Source: Chloroflexota bacterium (GTDB lineage: Bacteria; Chloroflexota; Dehalococcoidia; Tepidiformales; Tepidiformaceae). From it: a stretch of DNA of 64,000 bases. The position numbers were made by a program, and so were the translations under genes. The stretch lies in contig JACPOQ010000043.1 in assembly GCA_016191435.1 (NCBI GenBank), forward strand, positions 124,001 to 188,000. The letters run 5' to 3'. This document shows, one piece after another, positions 52,229 through 63,385 of this stretch. The first letter of the stretch is position 1, and the number at the start of each line of letters is the position of its first letter. Below the pieces are notes generated by a model. The model had not been told where the DNA came from and ran no database searches. It was given only the letters and a program-made list of their open reading frames with translations.

Positions 52229-52392
52229 CGCGCGGCCGGCGGCTTATGGTGCGGCGCTGGCGCGGCGATACCGAGGCGGCGGGCGCGCTTGATCTCGGCG
52301 GCACGCACGGCTGTCAGCAGGGAGCGGCCGCTGACGCGCATGGCGTGGCGGCGCTTCTCCAGCTTGCGTGCGCGCTGCTCCCAGCGGTCCAT
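52225..52392 (-). CDS. Small basic protein, 55 residues
   Basis: Encodes MDRWEQRARKLEKRRHAMRV... with a strongly basic, helical N-terminal half and a Pro/His/Ala C-terminus. AAGGA precedes the ATG by 8 bases, and the frame is coding-like. The end overlaps the stop of the holin-like gene on the opposite strand (three bases shared). I do not recognise a family; it looks like small conserved basic proteins of Chloroflexota. Confidence 0.6.
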   Translation of the reverse strand: MDRWEQRARKLEKRRHAMRVSGRSLLTAVRAAEIKRARRLGIAAPAPHHKPPAAR

Positions 52393-52513
52393 CAGTTGGT
52401 CCTTTGGCGATCTCCCGCCTGGTCCAGTCTAGCAGCGAGGACGCGGCTCGTTGAGGTTAGGGGGCGCCCACTGCATGATCGAGGCCAACCCGCCGCGTGA
52501 AGTTTGGGGTGTG

Positions 52514-53665
52514 ATGGCCGACAATCCGATTCTCGGGCGTCCATTGCTGTCTCGTGTGGGGATGGTCGGCGGGGGGCCAGTGGCGCGGATGACGTACCAG
52601 GCCGGCATCGGGCTGGGATTGTCCATGCGCGTGCTGGCCGAACGCCCGGAAGACCCGGCGGCGCTGGCGGCGGCGGGCGTCGAACTCGGCGAGCCGGCCG
52701 GCCTTGCGGCGCTGGCACGCTTCGCCGATGGTTGCGACGTGGTGACCTTCGCCCACGAAATGGTAGCGGCCGACCGCCTGGAGCAACTGGTCGCGCGCGG
52801 CCATGAGCTTCGGCCCGGCCCGGGCGCGCTGCTGTTTGCACAGGACTTGCGGTACCAGCGGGAGCAGTTTCGCGTGCTCCGGCTGCCCGTGCCCCCGCAC
52901 GCCCCGGTAGCGGCGATCGCGGATGTTGAAGTGTTCGCCCATAACCACGGGTGGCCAGTGGTGCTCAAGGCAGCGCGCGGCCGCGGCATCTGGATCGCGA
53001 GGAACGCAAGCAACGCCGCGGCGGCGTATGCCCAGGCCGGGCCGTCGATGGAGTTGCTCGCCGAGGCATTCGTGCCGATCGAACGGGAGGTGGCCGTGCT
53101 CGTGGCCCGCCGGCCGGGCGGCGAGAGCGTGGTGTATCCCGTGGTCGAGACTGTGCGAGTGGACGGCATGTGCCGGGAGGTGGTGGCGCCCGCGGACATC
53201 GGCCCGCGGCTGACCTCGCAGGCGCGGGAGCTGGCGCTGCGCATCGCGGGGATCGTCGATGCCGTAGGGATTATGGCGCTGGAGCTGTTCCTCGCTGATG
53301 GCGTGCTGCTGATCAACAGGGTGAAGGTGCGGCCGCACAACTCCGGGCACTTCAGCATCGAGGGGTGCGGCACGTCGCAGTTCGAAAACCATCTGCGGGC
53401 GGTGCTCGATTGGCCGCTGGGCGATTCACGGTTGACGGCGCCGGCAGTGGTGGCCCTCGCCGTCGTCGGCGACGAATCATTGACTGATCCGCGCCTGAAC
53501 ATCCGCGAGGCGCTGGCCGTGCCCGGCGTGCACGTACACCTTTACGGCAGCGAGCCCGCCGCGGGGCGGTGGCTCGGGCACGTGACCGCGTTGGGGGATG
53601 ACGCCGCCGAAGTCCGCGCGCGGGTGCATCGGGCGGCGGCGATGCTTCTCGGCGCCAATCGCTAG
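52514..53665 (+). CDS. purK: 5-(carboxyamino)imidazole ribonucleotide synthase, degenerate ATP-grasp
   Basis: A 383-residue PurK homologue. Blocks VGMVGGGPVARM, LAERPED, DVVTFAHEM, LFAQDL and VRPHNSGHFSIEGCGTSQFENHLR match PurK. However two ATP-grasp features depart: the glycine loop after the Lys reads LKAARGRGIWI instead of the TRRGGYDGKGQ type, and the NE pair that holds Mg is N268-R269. Glu257 (ALELF) is kept. PurE follows in 46 bases. It should make N5-CAIR for PurE if active. Confidence 0.85.
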   Translation: MADNPILGRPLLSRVGMVGGGPVARMTYQAGIGLGLSMRVLAERPEDPAALAAAGVELGEPAGLAALARFADGCDVVTFAHEMVAADRLEQLVARGHELRPGPGALLFAQDLRYQREQFRVLRLPVPPHAPVAAIADVEVFAHNHGWPVVLKAARGRGIWIARNASNAAAAYAQAGPSMELLAEAFVPIEREVAVLVARRPGGESVVYPVVETVRVDGMCREVVAPADIGPRLTSQARELALRIAGIVDAVGIMALELFLADGVLLINRVKVRPHNSGHFSIEGCGTSQFENHLRAVLDWPLGDSRLTAPAVVALAVVGDESLTDPRLNIREALAVPGVHVHLYGSEPAAGRWLGHVTALGDDAAEVRARVHRAAAMLLGANR

Positions 53666-53711
53666 TATCTACATCTAAACGAAGCGCTGAGGCGCCGGGG
53701 GGAGGGCAATC

Positions 53712-54212
53712 ATGGTCGCAGATAAGCCGCTGGTGGGCGTAATCATGGGGAGCGATTCCGACGTGGCCGTGATGCGGGCGGCGATGGAGGCGCTGGCCGA
53801 GTTCGGTGTCCCGTGCGAGGTGCGCGTACTCTCGGCGCACCGCACGCCCGGCCTCACGCTGGAATACGCCCAAACCGCGGAGGAGCGCGGACTGCGGGTC
53901 ATCATCGCGGGAGCGGGCGGGGCGGCTCACCTGGCCGGGATCGTTGCCGCGGGCACGCCACTGCCGGTCATCGGTGTGCCGATCCCACTGCAACACACCG
54001 CCGGGCTGGATTCGCTGCTATCGATGGTCCAGATGCCGGCGGGCGTGCCGGTGGCGACGATGGCCATCGGCGGCGCGCGGAATGCCGGGCTCATGGCAGT
54101 CCGCATCCTCGGCGCCGGCGACGACAAGTTGCGCCGGCAGATGGCAGAGTTCCAAGCGTCGCTTGCCAGGGCAGTGATGGACAAGGATTCGAACGTGCGG
54201 GCGCAGTTTTAG
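53712..54212 (+). CDS. purE: 5-(carboxyamino)imidazole ribonucleotide mutase
   Basis: A 166-residue class I PurE with GSDSD near the start, SAHRTP at 42-47 (catalytic His), [10 protein letters not shown] and [20 protein letters not shown]. It rearranges N5-CAIR to CAIR in purine synthesis. GGGGGAGG precedes the ATG. Downstream of purK in one operon. Confidence 0.95.
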   Translation: MVADKPLVGVIMGSDSDVAVMRAAMEALAEFGVPCEVRVLSAHRTPGLTLEYAQTAEERGLRVIIAGAGGAAHLAGIVAAGTPLPVIGVPIPLQHTAGLDSLLSMVQMPAGVPVATMAIGGARNAGLMAVRILGAGDDKLRRQMAEFQASLARAVMDKDSNVRAQF

Positions 54213-54250
54213 GAAGCCCGGGTCCTGGGCGTTGAGTCCTTGCGGGGACA

Positions 54251-54275
54251 ACAGAAAGCCCCGCGGTTGCGGGGC
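54251..54275 (-). terminator. Terminator of the small zinc-ribbon gene
   Basis: Minus strand reads GCCCCGC, loop AACC, GCGGGGC, then TTTCTGTTG. It lies 26 bases after the stop at 54301 and may also serve purE from the other side. Confidence 0.65.
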
Positions 54276-54300
54276 TGCGGGGCTGCGCGGTGACTGTGGC

Positions 54301-54474
54301 TCAGGTGGAGACGAGGGCGTTGGAGACGAAGCTATCGGCGCAGCCCGCGCACATCCCATGCGAGATGAGCGGCCCGCCGGGCTGCAGGCACTTGCCACAC
54401 CACGCGCACACCACGGTGAGACGCGCGTCGGTGAGGTCGAAGCCGTGCCTTCTGCTGACTGTCCCGGTTGCCAT
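54301..54474 (-). CDS. Small Cys-rich protein, zinc-ribbon-like (57 residues)
   Basis: MATGTVSRRHGF is followed by VVCAWCGKCL and HGMCAGCADSF, two CxxC-type pairs that could hold one zinc ion. No other protein-coding reading fits this strand, and a terminator follows. Zinc-ribbon proteins of this size are often nucleic-acid-binding or chaperone-like. I do not recognise the family. Confidence 0.55.
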   Translation of the reverse strand: MATGTVSRRHGFDLTDARLTVVCAWCGKCLQPGGPLISHGMCAGCADSFVSNALVST

Positions 54475-54486
54475 GCAGTAATAGTG

Positions 54487-54728
54487 CGGTGGACGGGCAT
54501 TGCAGTTCTATGTCCAAAGGCGCATTCCCTGCAAATTCCCTGCAATTTCAGCCCCGATCCGGTTTACGTGGTTGACAGATCAAGTACGGGCTGAGGCGTG
54601 GCGACACTTTCCGGCGCCGGAGCCTTCGTACGGCCGGGGCGGCGCCGAGGATGTGACACTGGTACTTCCCAATTCGGATTCGCGTCCCTGGCGACATTTT
54701 CCGGCGCTGCGGGCCGGTGGACGGGCAT
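54487..54728. repeat. Cluster of short direct repeats in a 440-base spacer
   Basis: The 14-mer CGGTGGACGGGCAT occurs at 54487 and 54715; ATTCCCTGCAA is tandemly doubled at 54524-54545; and a 21-mer beginning TGGCGACA occurs at 54599 and 54689 (19 of 21 identical, 90 bases apart). No coding frame is convincing from 54475 to 54915. May be what remains of a mobile element or decayed gene. Confidence 0.5.
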
Positions 54729-54915
54729 GCCCGGGGGTGGACATCACGGGGTCCGTGGGGCGCCGGCGGGTTAACGGCCCTGTAACGCGCCGCGTGGCTG
54801 CGAGTTAACGGCATTTGCGGATCTGCAACACTTTGGCCACCAGAAGTACGCGCCACGTAACGCTCCGGCGGCGATGCTCGAGCCACCGCCGCGACTACGG
54901 CACGGAGGATTGGCT

Positions 54916-55122
54916 ATGACCGCAATCAGCGCACTTGGGCTTCGTGAGATCCGCCGCGACCGCGGGGTGATGCACATCGCCGACCGCGAATCGGAGCTGA
55001 AAATGCTCGAGTCCTACCGGGATCGGCTCGCCACCGAGCTGGCAGAGGTCGAAAAGGAGCTTGCCCAACTGGCGCGCTTAAACCCCGTCCTGGCGGACGA
55101 TTTCGCTGGCTGCGCGCGTTAG
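54916..55122 (+). CDS. Small hypothetical protein, 68 residues
   Basis: MTAISALGLREIRRDRG is followed by a helical, charged stretch (ADRESELKMLESYRDRLATE...), likely a coiled coil. GGAGG stands 7 bases before the ATG. Its end overlaps tsaC by 45 bases on the other strand. No known family. Confidence 0.55.
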   Translation: MTAISALGLREIRRDRGVMHIADRESELKMLESYRDRLATELAEVEKELAQLARLNPVLADDFAGCAR

Positions 55123-56142
55123 GCGGTCATGCACCGCGCGTGCGAGGCCGGCACTTCCCGGTTGGGCCACGAACACTTCGCCTGCGCCACGCTCATCGAG
55201 TGAGCGAATCGCGGCGTACAGCCGCGCGGCGATGGTCTCGATGTCGCCTTCGTTCCCGAGCACCTCGACCAGCACGCCCGGCGGCGGAACGGGGGCGGCA
55301 GCGCTGCCCAGGGTCAATAGCTGGCCGACCGTGACTCCACGGGCGATGGCTTCGCCGGTGCGACGGCGCATTTCGGCTGCCGCCCAGGGGCTTTCGCCGA
55401 CGAGATACGTCAGGTGCGCTCGCGGGGCGTAGTGCCTGTCGAGCATGCCGGGCGCGCGCACGTCGGCGTCGACCGCCGGCGGCGGGCCGAACGCCACTTC
55501 GCCGATGACTGCAACAATCGCCTCGACCGGGATCGCCCCCGGGCGCAGCAGCCGTGGAGGCGAGGAGCAGAGATCGAGCACCGTTGATTCGACGCCGACG
55601 GTCGCCGGGCCGCCATCGAGGATGAGGTCGATGCGGCCGTCGAGGTCATCGCGGACATGGGCAGCGGTCGTCGCGCTCGTGTGCATGAAGCGATTGGCGC
55701 TGGGGGCGGCGATGGGTACACCGGCCGCCCGGATCACTGCCAGGGCGACGGCGTGCGACGGCATCCGCACCGCAACGGTGTCGAGCCCGGCGCTGACGGC
55801 GGGCGCGACGGCCGGCCCGCGAGGGACGACTAGCGTCAGCGGACCCGGCCAGAACCGCGCCGCGAGCTGGCCGGTGAGGGGCGGCAGCCGAGCAGCGACA
55901 GCGTCGAGGTCTTCGACTGCGGCGATGTGGACGATGAGCGGATCGTGGGCCGCCCGCTCTTTGGCCGCGAAGATGCGAAGGACAGCGGCCTGGTCGAGGG
56001 CGTTCGCACCGAGGCCGTAGACGGTTTCGGTGGGAAATGCCACGAGGCCGCCGGCGCGGATGATGCTGGCCGCCCGCGCCACGGTGGCCGGGTCCGGGTG
56101 TACCGGGTCGATTGCAAGGATGGGTGTGCGTTGGGCAGCCAG
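55078..56142 (-). CDS. tsaC: L-threonylcarbamoyladenylate synthase (Sua5-type)
   Basis: About 354 residues. Sua5/YciO core: RAGGLVAFPTETVYGLGANALD, KERAAHDPLIVHI, FWPGPLTLVVP, TVAVRMPSHAVA and PIAAPSANRFMHTSAT, with VGVESTVLDL. After a linker HYAPRAHLTYLVG starts the second, Sua5-only domain. It makes threonylcarbamoyl-AMP for t6A. No normal start codon precedes the conserved segment TPILAIDPVHP; the best candidate is CTG at 56142 with GAGGA 5 bases before. An in-frame TTG at 56262 lacks a ribosome site. Confidence 0.9.
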   Translation of the reverse strand: MAAQRTPILAIDPVHPDPATVARAASIIRAGGLVAFPTETVYGLGANALDQAAVLRIFAAKERAAHDPLIVHIAAVEDLDAVAARLPPLTGQLAARFWPGPLTLVVPRGPAVAPAVSAGLDTVAVRMPSHAVALAVIRAAGVPIAAPSANRFMHTSATTAAHVRDDLDGRIDLILDGGPATVGVESTVLDLCSSPPRLLRPGAIPVEAIVAVIGEVAFGPPPAVDADVRAPGMLDRHYAPRAHLTYLVGESPWAAAEMRRRTGEAIARGVTVGQLLTLGSAAAPVPPPGVLVEVLGNEGDIETIAARLYAAIRSLDERGAGEVFVAQPGSAGLARAVHDRLTRAASEIVRQDGV

Positions 56143-56726
56143 GGCGATCCTCGGGGGCTGAATCGCTATCAGAATAGCCCGTCGTTCCCATCGGTGGACG
56201 GAACCACCGGTCGAGGCGCTGCGATCGGCGAGCGAACTCGAACTGCGTGGCGGTCGCTTCAACCGACCGTGGTTGCCTTCAACGGTGGCAGGCCGGGGCG
56301 GGCAGAGTCCGCGGCGGCGCGATCAGCGGCGTTCGGGTCCGCGCACCTGACCGTTGGTGCTGCGTATCTGTGAGGGTACGGCACGCTCCTCGCTCGGGAT
56401 CGAGCTCCTGGCCCGGGGGCATCTGCGAATAAGAGAGCTCTTAGAGCGTGTGACCAGGGGACCAAAGTGTAGTTGCCGTCACAGACGCCACAGTTTTGTA
56501 AGGGTACGGGAGATCCATAGCTGGCCGGCGTTATGCCTCCGGACGATCCCGGCCCGAATAATCGGGGTGCCGCCAAGTTGGCGTCGGGCCATACCGTTCT
56601 GGACAGGAGCGCAAGGGTCCTGCCGTCCGGGTGGCAGCGATGCCAGGCACGCGCGGAATCCCCTCTCCGCGCGTCCGCGAGGCCGGGCCCCACTCCCGGC
56701 CTCGCGGAATAATCCCCAGCCACGGC
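56143..56726. other. 584-base spacer without a recognisable gene
   Basis: Between the AarF kinase end and tsaC start. It contains a repeated GTAAGGGTACGG/GTGAGGGTACGG pair (56370 and 56495) and an inverted repeat TAAGAG-AG-CTCTTA. Open frames on both strands read as Arg/Pro/Gly-rich and have no family features. Confidence 0.4.
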
Positions 56727-58034
56727 TTATGCGCCGGCGGCGGCGAGAGGCTCCGCGAGGGCACGCTCCGCGAACGGCCGGAGCATCTGCATGGGCGTGA
56801 GCGGCGACCCGAGCGAAGCGCACACGCCGCGCAGCAGCCCAACGACCCGGCCGAGGAGGATGAGGTCGCCCGGGATGGCTTCGAGGGGGCTACGGTCGAG
56901 GAGCTTCTCGGGATCGCGGCTGACGAAGCCAGCGCCGCTCCCGCGGCCAGCTCCGGGCGGGCCAAGGAACAGGTGCATCAACGCGAGCGCGTCATCGGGG
57001 TGGTCGCTGCCCGTGCGGAGGCCGAGCTCGGCGAACGCGGCGAGCACGGCCGCGGGATTGCGATCCGCGGCGGCAATGACGAGGCGGGCGAACGAGAGGC
57101 GCACCGCATCCGGGAGTTCTTTCGTCAGCCCGAAATCGAGGAGCCCGACGCGGCCATCGGGCAGGACGAGCAGGTTGCCGGGGTGAGGGTCGGCCTGGAA
57201 CAAGCCATCGACCAGGATCTGGTGACCGAAGGCATCGGTGATGGCGCGGGCAAGGGCGGCGCCGGTGGCCAGTGATTCGCCCGCGGCGACGGGGCCGAGC
57301 AGACGCCGGCCGGGCAGGTAGGCGGTCACAAGGACGCGGCGGGTCACGAGGCCATCGATGACCTCCGGGACCACAATGCCGGGCAGCGGGGCGAGGTTCA
57401 CGCGGACGCGGCGCGTCATCTCCGCCTCGCGGACGAAGTCGAGTTCGAGCGGCACTTGCTTCCCAATCTCAGCAACGACGGCGCGGTAGTCGAAGCGCGG
57501 TTCGCGGCGGGCCACGAGCCCAATGATGGTCCTCAGGTTGCGGATATCGAGGCGCACGAGCGCGTCGACTTCGGGGTACTGGACCTTGACCACGACTTCG
57601 CGGCCGCCGGGGAGTGTGGCGCGGTGGACCTGCGCGAGCGACGCCGCGGCCAGGGGCGTGTCATCGAAGGTGGCGAAAAGCGATGTGACGGGCCGGCCGA
57701 ACTCACGTTCGATGGTTGTGCGGATAACGGTGACGGGCCGCGGTGGGACCTGGTCCTGCAATCGTGAGAGCGAACGCGAGTATGCCGCGGGGACGATATC
57801 GGAGCGCGTGCCGACGAACTGGCCGGTCTTGATGTAGAGGCCCTTGAGGTCGATGGCGAGCCGGTAGAGGCGCTCGGCGACCTCCTCGTGGCGGCGTTCC
57901 CAGGCGACTGCCGCGGCCTCGGGCGAGAGCTTGCGGGCGCTTCGCTGGGTGCGCTTGTAGCCGATGTAGATGCGGGCGCCGGCGCTCGCCACGCGGGCGG
58001 AGCGGGACAGCCGGCGGGGTGTATCAAAGGCCAC
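56727..58034 (-). CDS. ABC1/AarF (UbiB)-type kinase-like protein
   Basis: A 435-residue protein kinase-like ATPase. KTGQFVGTR (KxGQ motif), PLAAASLAQVHRATL (Ala-rich loop), VVVKVQYP with the Lys, FQADPHPGNLLVL and LLDFGLTKEL (DFG) are all present. The family supports ubiquinone or isoprenoid-quinone metabolism in other bacteria. AGAGGAAG precedes GTG 58034; GTG 58064 is an alternative. Divergent from gyrB. Confidence 0.88.
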   Translation of the reverse strand: MAFDTPRRLSRSARVASAGARIYIGYKRTQRSARKLSPEAAAVAWERRHEEVAERLYRLAIDLKGLYIKTGQFVGTRSDIVPAAYSRSLSRLQDQVPPRPVTVIRTTIEREFGRPVTSLFATFDDTPLAAASLAQVHRATLPGGREVVVKVQYPEVDALVRLDIRNLRTIIGLVARREPRFDYRAVVAEIGKQVPLELDFVREAEMTRRVRVNLAPLPGIVVPEVIDGLVTRRVLVTAYLPGRRLLGPVAAGESLATGAALARAITDAFGHQILVDGLFQADPHPGNLLVLPDGRVGLLDFGLTKELPDAVRLSFARLVIAAADRNPAAVLAAFAELGLRTGSDHPDDALALMHLFLGPPGAGRGSGAGFVSRDPEKLLDRSPLEAIPGDLILLGRVVGLLRGVCASLGSPLTPMQMLRPFAERALAEPLAAAGA

Positions 58035-58185
58035 GTAACTTCCTCTCTGAAGAGTATCGGCCACAACGTGGCAGTGTGATGTCAGAGGGCTTCCGAAGGT
58101 AGTTGATGGTTTACGCCGGGATCACCGAGGGAGGCCCGAGGCCTTCCGTGCGGGACGCCCCAGATTCGCGAAAAGCAAGCGCCTG

Positions 58186-58195
58186 TGGTAAACTG
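58186..58195 (+). promoter_or_regulatory. Extended -10 element upstream of gyrB
   Basis: GTGGTAAACT contains TGG then TAAACT, the extended -10 form with no clear -35. Predicted start is at about 58200-58202, at or near the ATG at 58201. Confidence 0.5.
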
Positions 58196-58196
58196 A

Positions 58197-60227
<2,031 letters not shown>

Positions 60228-60418
60228 CGGGGAGCCCCGGCTGGCCGGGGGCGGACTCCGCGTTGGTCCCACGGTAATGGAACTGCAATGCAAGTCGGAG
60301 CCGCCGCAACAGACCGGCGACCAACGCCTGCCTATGCTGTCGGGGCTTAGCCCAGGCCAGCGGTGGCGGCGCGGCCGCCAACCGGGTTCGGTGTGGGGCT
60401 ATAGCACGCGAGGACAGG

Positions 60419-60598
60419 ATGCAACGCGACGCGATGGCGATCCCGAGCGATCCGGAACTGCACAGGCCAACCGAAAAAGAACGGGAGAGTGCCGTCGAGT
60501 GGGTGGTAGACCTCGCCAGCCACCGTGTCGTGCGAGCGCGCCGCGCAGTGAAGCAGCCGAAACCATCGCCTCGCAGCCACGCAGCGATTGCTCGTTAA
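60419..60598 (+). CDS. Possible small protein, 59 residues
   Basis: Frame MQRDAMAIPSDPELHRPTEK... with a helical SAVEWVVDLASHRVVRARR centre and a basic tail. GAGGA is just before the ATG and the composition is protein-like, unlike other frames in this 401-base spacer between gyrB and treY. No family recognised. Confidence 0.4.
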   Translation: MQRDAMAIPSDPELHRPTEKERESAVEWVVDLASHRVVRARRAVKQPKPSPRSHAAIAR

Positions 60599-60628
60599 GC
60601 CATCGGACCGGCCGGCCGTGATCCAACC

Positions 60629-63385
60629 ATGAGCCGCTACGGCACGCCCCGCGCCAGCTACCGGTTGCAACTCCACCGGGACTTCCCGTTCGAAGCCGCC
60701 TGCCGGGCCGTACCGTATTTGCAGGACCTGGGCATTTCTCATCTCTACGCGTCGCCATTCTTCACGGCGGCGGCCGGGAGCATGCACGGCTACGACGTGT
60801 TCGACCACGGGCAGGTGAACCCCGAGTTGGGTGGGATCACCGGGCTTTACGAGCTCGGCGAGGCGCTGGCGGCGCGCGACATGGGCCTCATCGCGGACAT
60901 CGTGCCGAATCACGTGGGCGTGGGCTGGAATAACCCCTGGTGGCGCGACGTGCTGCGGTACGGCCAGGCATCGCGGTTCGCCTCCTACTTCGACATCGAC
61001 TGGGAGGCGCAGCCGCAGATGGCGTCGGGAACGCTCGTGGTGCCCGTCCTCGGGAAGCCCTCCGGGGCGGCCCTGGAAGCAGGGGAGTTGCGGCTCGTGC
61101 TCGCCGAGGACGAAATCGCGGTGCGGTACTTCGACACGATCCTGCCGATCGCACCCGCTTCGTATGCCGGGCTGCTCGGCCTGCCGCCGGTCGGGCTACG
61201 GGACGAACTCCAGGACCCGGCGGCGCTTTCGACGTTCGTCGACGTGCTCGACGGGCTGCAACGCGCCGACGCGGAGCGCAGCGAACCGTTGCTGGCCCGC
61301 TGGCGCGATATCCTCCACTCCGAGCCCGTGTTGCGGGGGTTTGTCGAGCAGTCCCTGGAGAACGCCAACGGCAGCCCCGGCGACGCGCGCAGCTTTGACC
61401 GGTTGGACCAGGTGCTCAGCCAGCAGCACTACCGGCTGGTGGACTGGCGGGTGGCAGGCGAAGAGCTGAACTACCGCCGCTTCTTCGATGTGAACTCACT
61501 GGCGGGGATCCGCGTCGAGCGCGAAGACGTGTTCGCCGAAGTGCATCGCCTGCTGTTCGACCTCGTGGCGCATGGGATTGTCACCGGGGTGCGGGTGGAC
61601 CACCCGGATGGGCTCTACGACCCGGCGGCCTACCTGCAGCGGCTGCGCGGGGGGCTCGATGAGGCAGCCGCCGCCGTCACGGACGAACGCGTGCCGATCT
61701 ACGTCGAAAAGATCCTCGAACGCGATGAGCGCCTGCCTCGCCACTGGCCGGTGGATGGCACCACCGGGTACGACTTCATGGCGCGGGTCGATGGGCTGCT
61801 AGCGCAACGCTCGAGCCGGCCGGCGCTGGACGATACGTGGGAGACGTTCGTGGGCGTGGCGCCCCCGTATGGCCGCTTCACCTACGAAGCGAAGCGGCAC
61901 GTAGCGCGGACGGCGTTCATGGGGGAGATAAACGTGCTGGCCTTGCAGCTGCACCGGCTGGCGCAGCGGCAACGGCTGCACCGCGACCACACGCTGCGGG
62001 CGCTGCGCGAGGCGATCACGACGGTGCTCGCGTGTTTTCCCGTGTACCGCACCTACCTGGATGCGGGCGCGACCGGCGAGCTTGGGCGGAGCGAGATCGA
62101 GGCGGCGATCGCGCAGGCGCGCCGGCGCGAGCAGTACATCTCGCAGGACGCGCTCAGCTTCCTCGGCGAGGTGCTCCTGCTCGAGGGCACCCAGGACGCC
62201 GAGGAGGTCGAGCGCCGCAGCCACTTCCGGCGGCGCTTCCAGCAGCTCTCCGGCCCGATCATGGCGAAGGGGGTCGAAGATACGACGTTCTTCCGCTTCA
62301 CGCGGCTGATCTCGCTGAACGAAGTCGGGGGCGACCCGGAAGGCGGCGGGATGGCCGCGAGCGAGGTGCAGGCGTGGTTCGCGCGGCGGGCCGAGGAGTG
62401 GCCGGCGGGCATGTCGGCGAGCTCGACGCACGACACGAAGCGCAGCGAAGACGCCCGCGCCCGGCTGCACGTGATCTCCGAGCTGCCGCGGGAGTGGCAC
62501 CGGGAGGTGCTGGCGTGGAAGCGGCTCAATGACCGGCACCGCGTGCCCGCAGACAACGAAGGCACGCCGACACACAACTTCGAGTACTACCTGTACCAGT
62601 CGCTGGTGGCGACGTGGCCGGCCGCAGGGTTGACCGACGACTACCGCCGGCGCATCCATGAACACGCGACGAAGGCGATGCGCGAAGCCAAGGCGCACAC
62701 GAGCTGGATCCGGCCGGACGCGGAGTACGAAGCAGCCACGCACGCCTTCATCGAGGCAATCCTGAACCCGCGGCGCGCAGGCGCCTTCCTGCGGCGGATA
62801 GAGCAATTCGTGCGCCGCATCCAGCTGCCGGGGCTGATGAACTCGCTCACCGGGCTGACGCTCAAGGTGATGGCCCCGGGCTTTCCGGACTTCTACCAGG
62901 GGACCGAGTGCATTGCGCTGCACATGACCGACCCCGATAATCGCCAGCCGGTGGACTTCGAGAGCCGTGCGCGGGCACTGCCGCTGCTGCCGATGGAGCC
63001 CCCGGCGCTCGACAAGAACCAGGGAGATGCTGCCAAGGTCTGGTTGACTCGCCGGCTGCTGACGATCCGCGAACAGTGCGCGCTCCCGCTCGCGGGCGAC
63101 GGGTACGGTCCGCTTGTCGCGAGTGGGCCGCAAGCAAGCCACGTCTTCGCCTTCGAACGCACCGGCGGCGGTGAAGCGCTCGCCGTGGTGACGCCGATCC
63201 ACGTGGCGGCGATGATGAACGGCAAAGGGATGCGCGGCGATGCCTGGGGAAACACGACTGTGCATCTGAGCGAGGGCCGGTGGCGCGACGCCATCAGCGG
63301 GTGCGTGCGCGGCGGCGGTGAGGCGCCGCTGGCCCAGGTGCTTGCGAAGTTCCCTGTGGCGGTGCTCGTACGGGAGAAGGAATGA
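60629..63385 (+). CDS. treY: Maltooligosyl trehalose synthase
   Basis: A 918-residue GH13 enzyme. SYRLQLHRDFPFEAA and LYASPFFTAAAGSMHGYDV form the N-terminal barrel start; GVRVDHPDGLYDP carries the nucleophile Asp, IYVEKIL the acid Glu and GTTGYDF follow. Late segments SSTHDTKRSEDARARL and PGFPDFYQGTE complete the active site. It rearranges the reducing end glucose of maltodextrin into an alpha-1,1 trehalose end. ATGA overlap with treZ downstream. Length is in the upper range of TreY (700-950). Confidence 0.95.
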   Translation: MSRYGTPRASYRLQLHRDFPFEAACRAVPYLQDLGISHLYASPFFTAAAGSMHGYDVFDHGQVNPELGGITGLYELGEALAARDMGLIADIVPNHVGVGWNNPWWRDVLRYGQASRFASYFDIDWEAQPQMASGTLVVPVLGKPSGAALEAGELRLVLAEDEIAVRYFDTILPIAPASYAGLLGLPPVGLRDELQDPAALSTFVDVLDGLQRADAERSEPLLARWRDILHSEPVLRGFVEQSLENANGSPGDARSFDRLDQVLSQQHYRLVDWRVAGEELNYRRFFDVNSLAGIRVEREDVFAEVHRLLFDLVAHGIVTGVRVDHPDGLYDPAAYLQRLRGGLDEAAAAVTDERVPIYVEKILERDERLPRHWPVDGTTGYDFMARVDGLLAQRSSRPALDDTWETFVGVAPPYGRFTYEAKRHVARTAFMGEINVLALQLHRLAQRQRLHRDHTLRALREAITTVLACFPVYRTYLDAGATGELGRSEIEAAIAQARRREQYISQDALSFLGEVLLLEGTQDAEEVERRSHFRRRFQQLSGPIMAKGVEDTTFFRFTRLISLNEVGGDPEGGGMAASEVQAWFARRAEEWPAGMSASSTHDTKRSEDARARLHVISELPREWHREVLAWKRLNDRHRVPADNEGTPTHNFEYYLYQSLVATWPAAGLTDDYRRRIHEHATKAMREAKAHTSWIRPDAEYEAATHAFIEAILNPRRAGAFLRRIEQFVRRIQLPGLMNSLTGLTLKVMAPGFPDFYQGTECIALHMTDPDNRQPVDFESRARALPLLPMEPPALDKNQGDAAKVWLTRRLLTIREQCALPLAGDGYGPLVASGPQASHVFAFERTGGGEALAVVTPIHVAAMMNGKGMRGDAWGNTTVHLSEGRWRDAISGCVRGGGEAPLAQVLAKFPVAVLVREKE

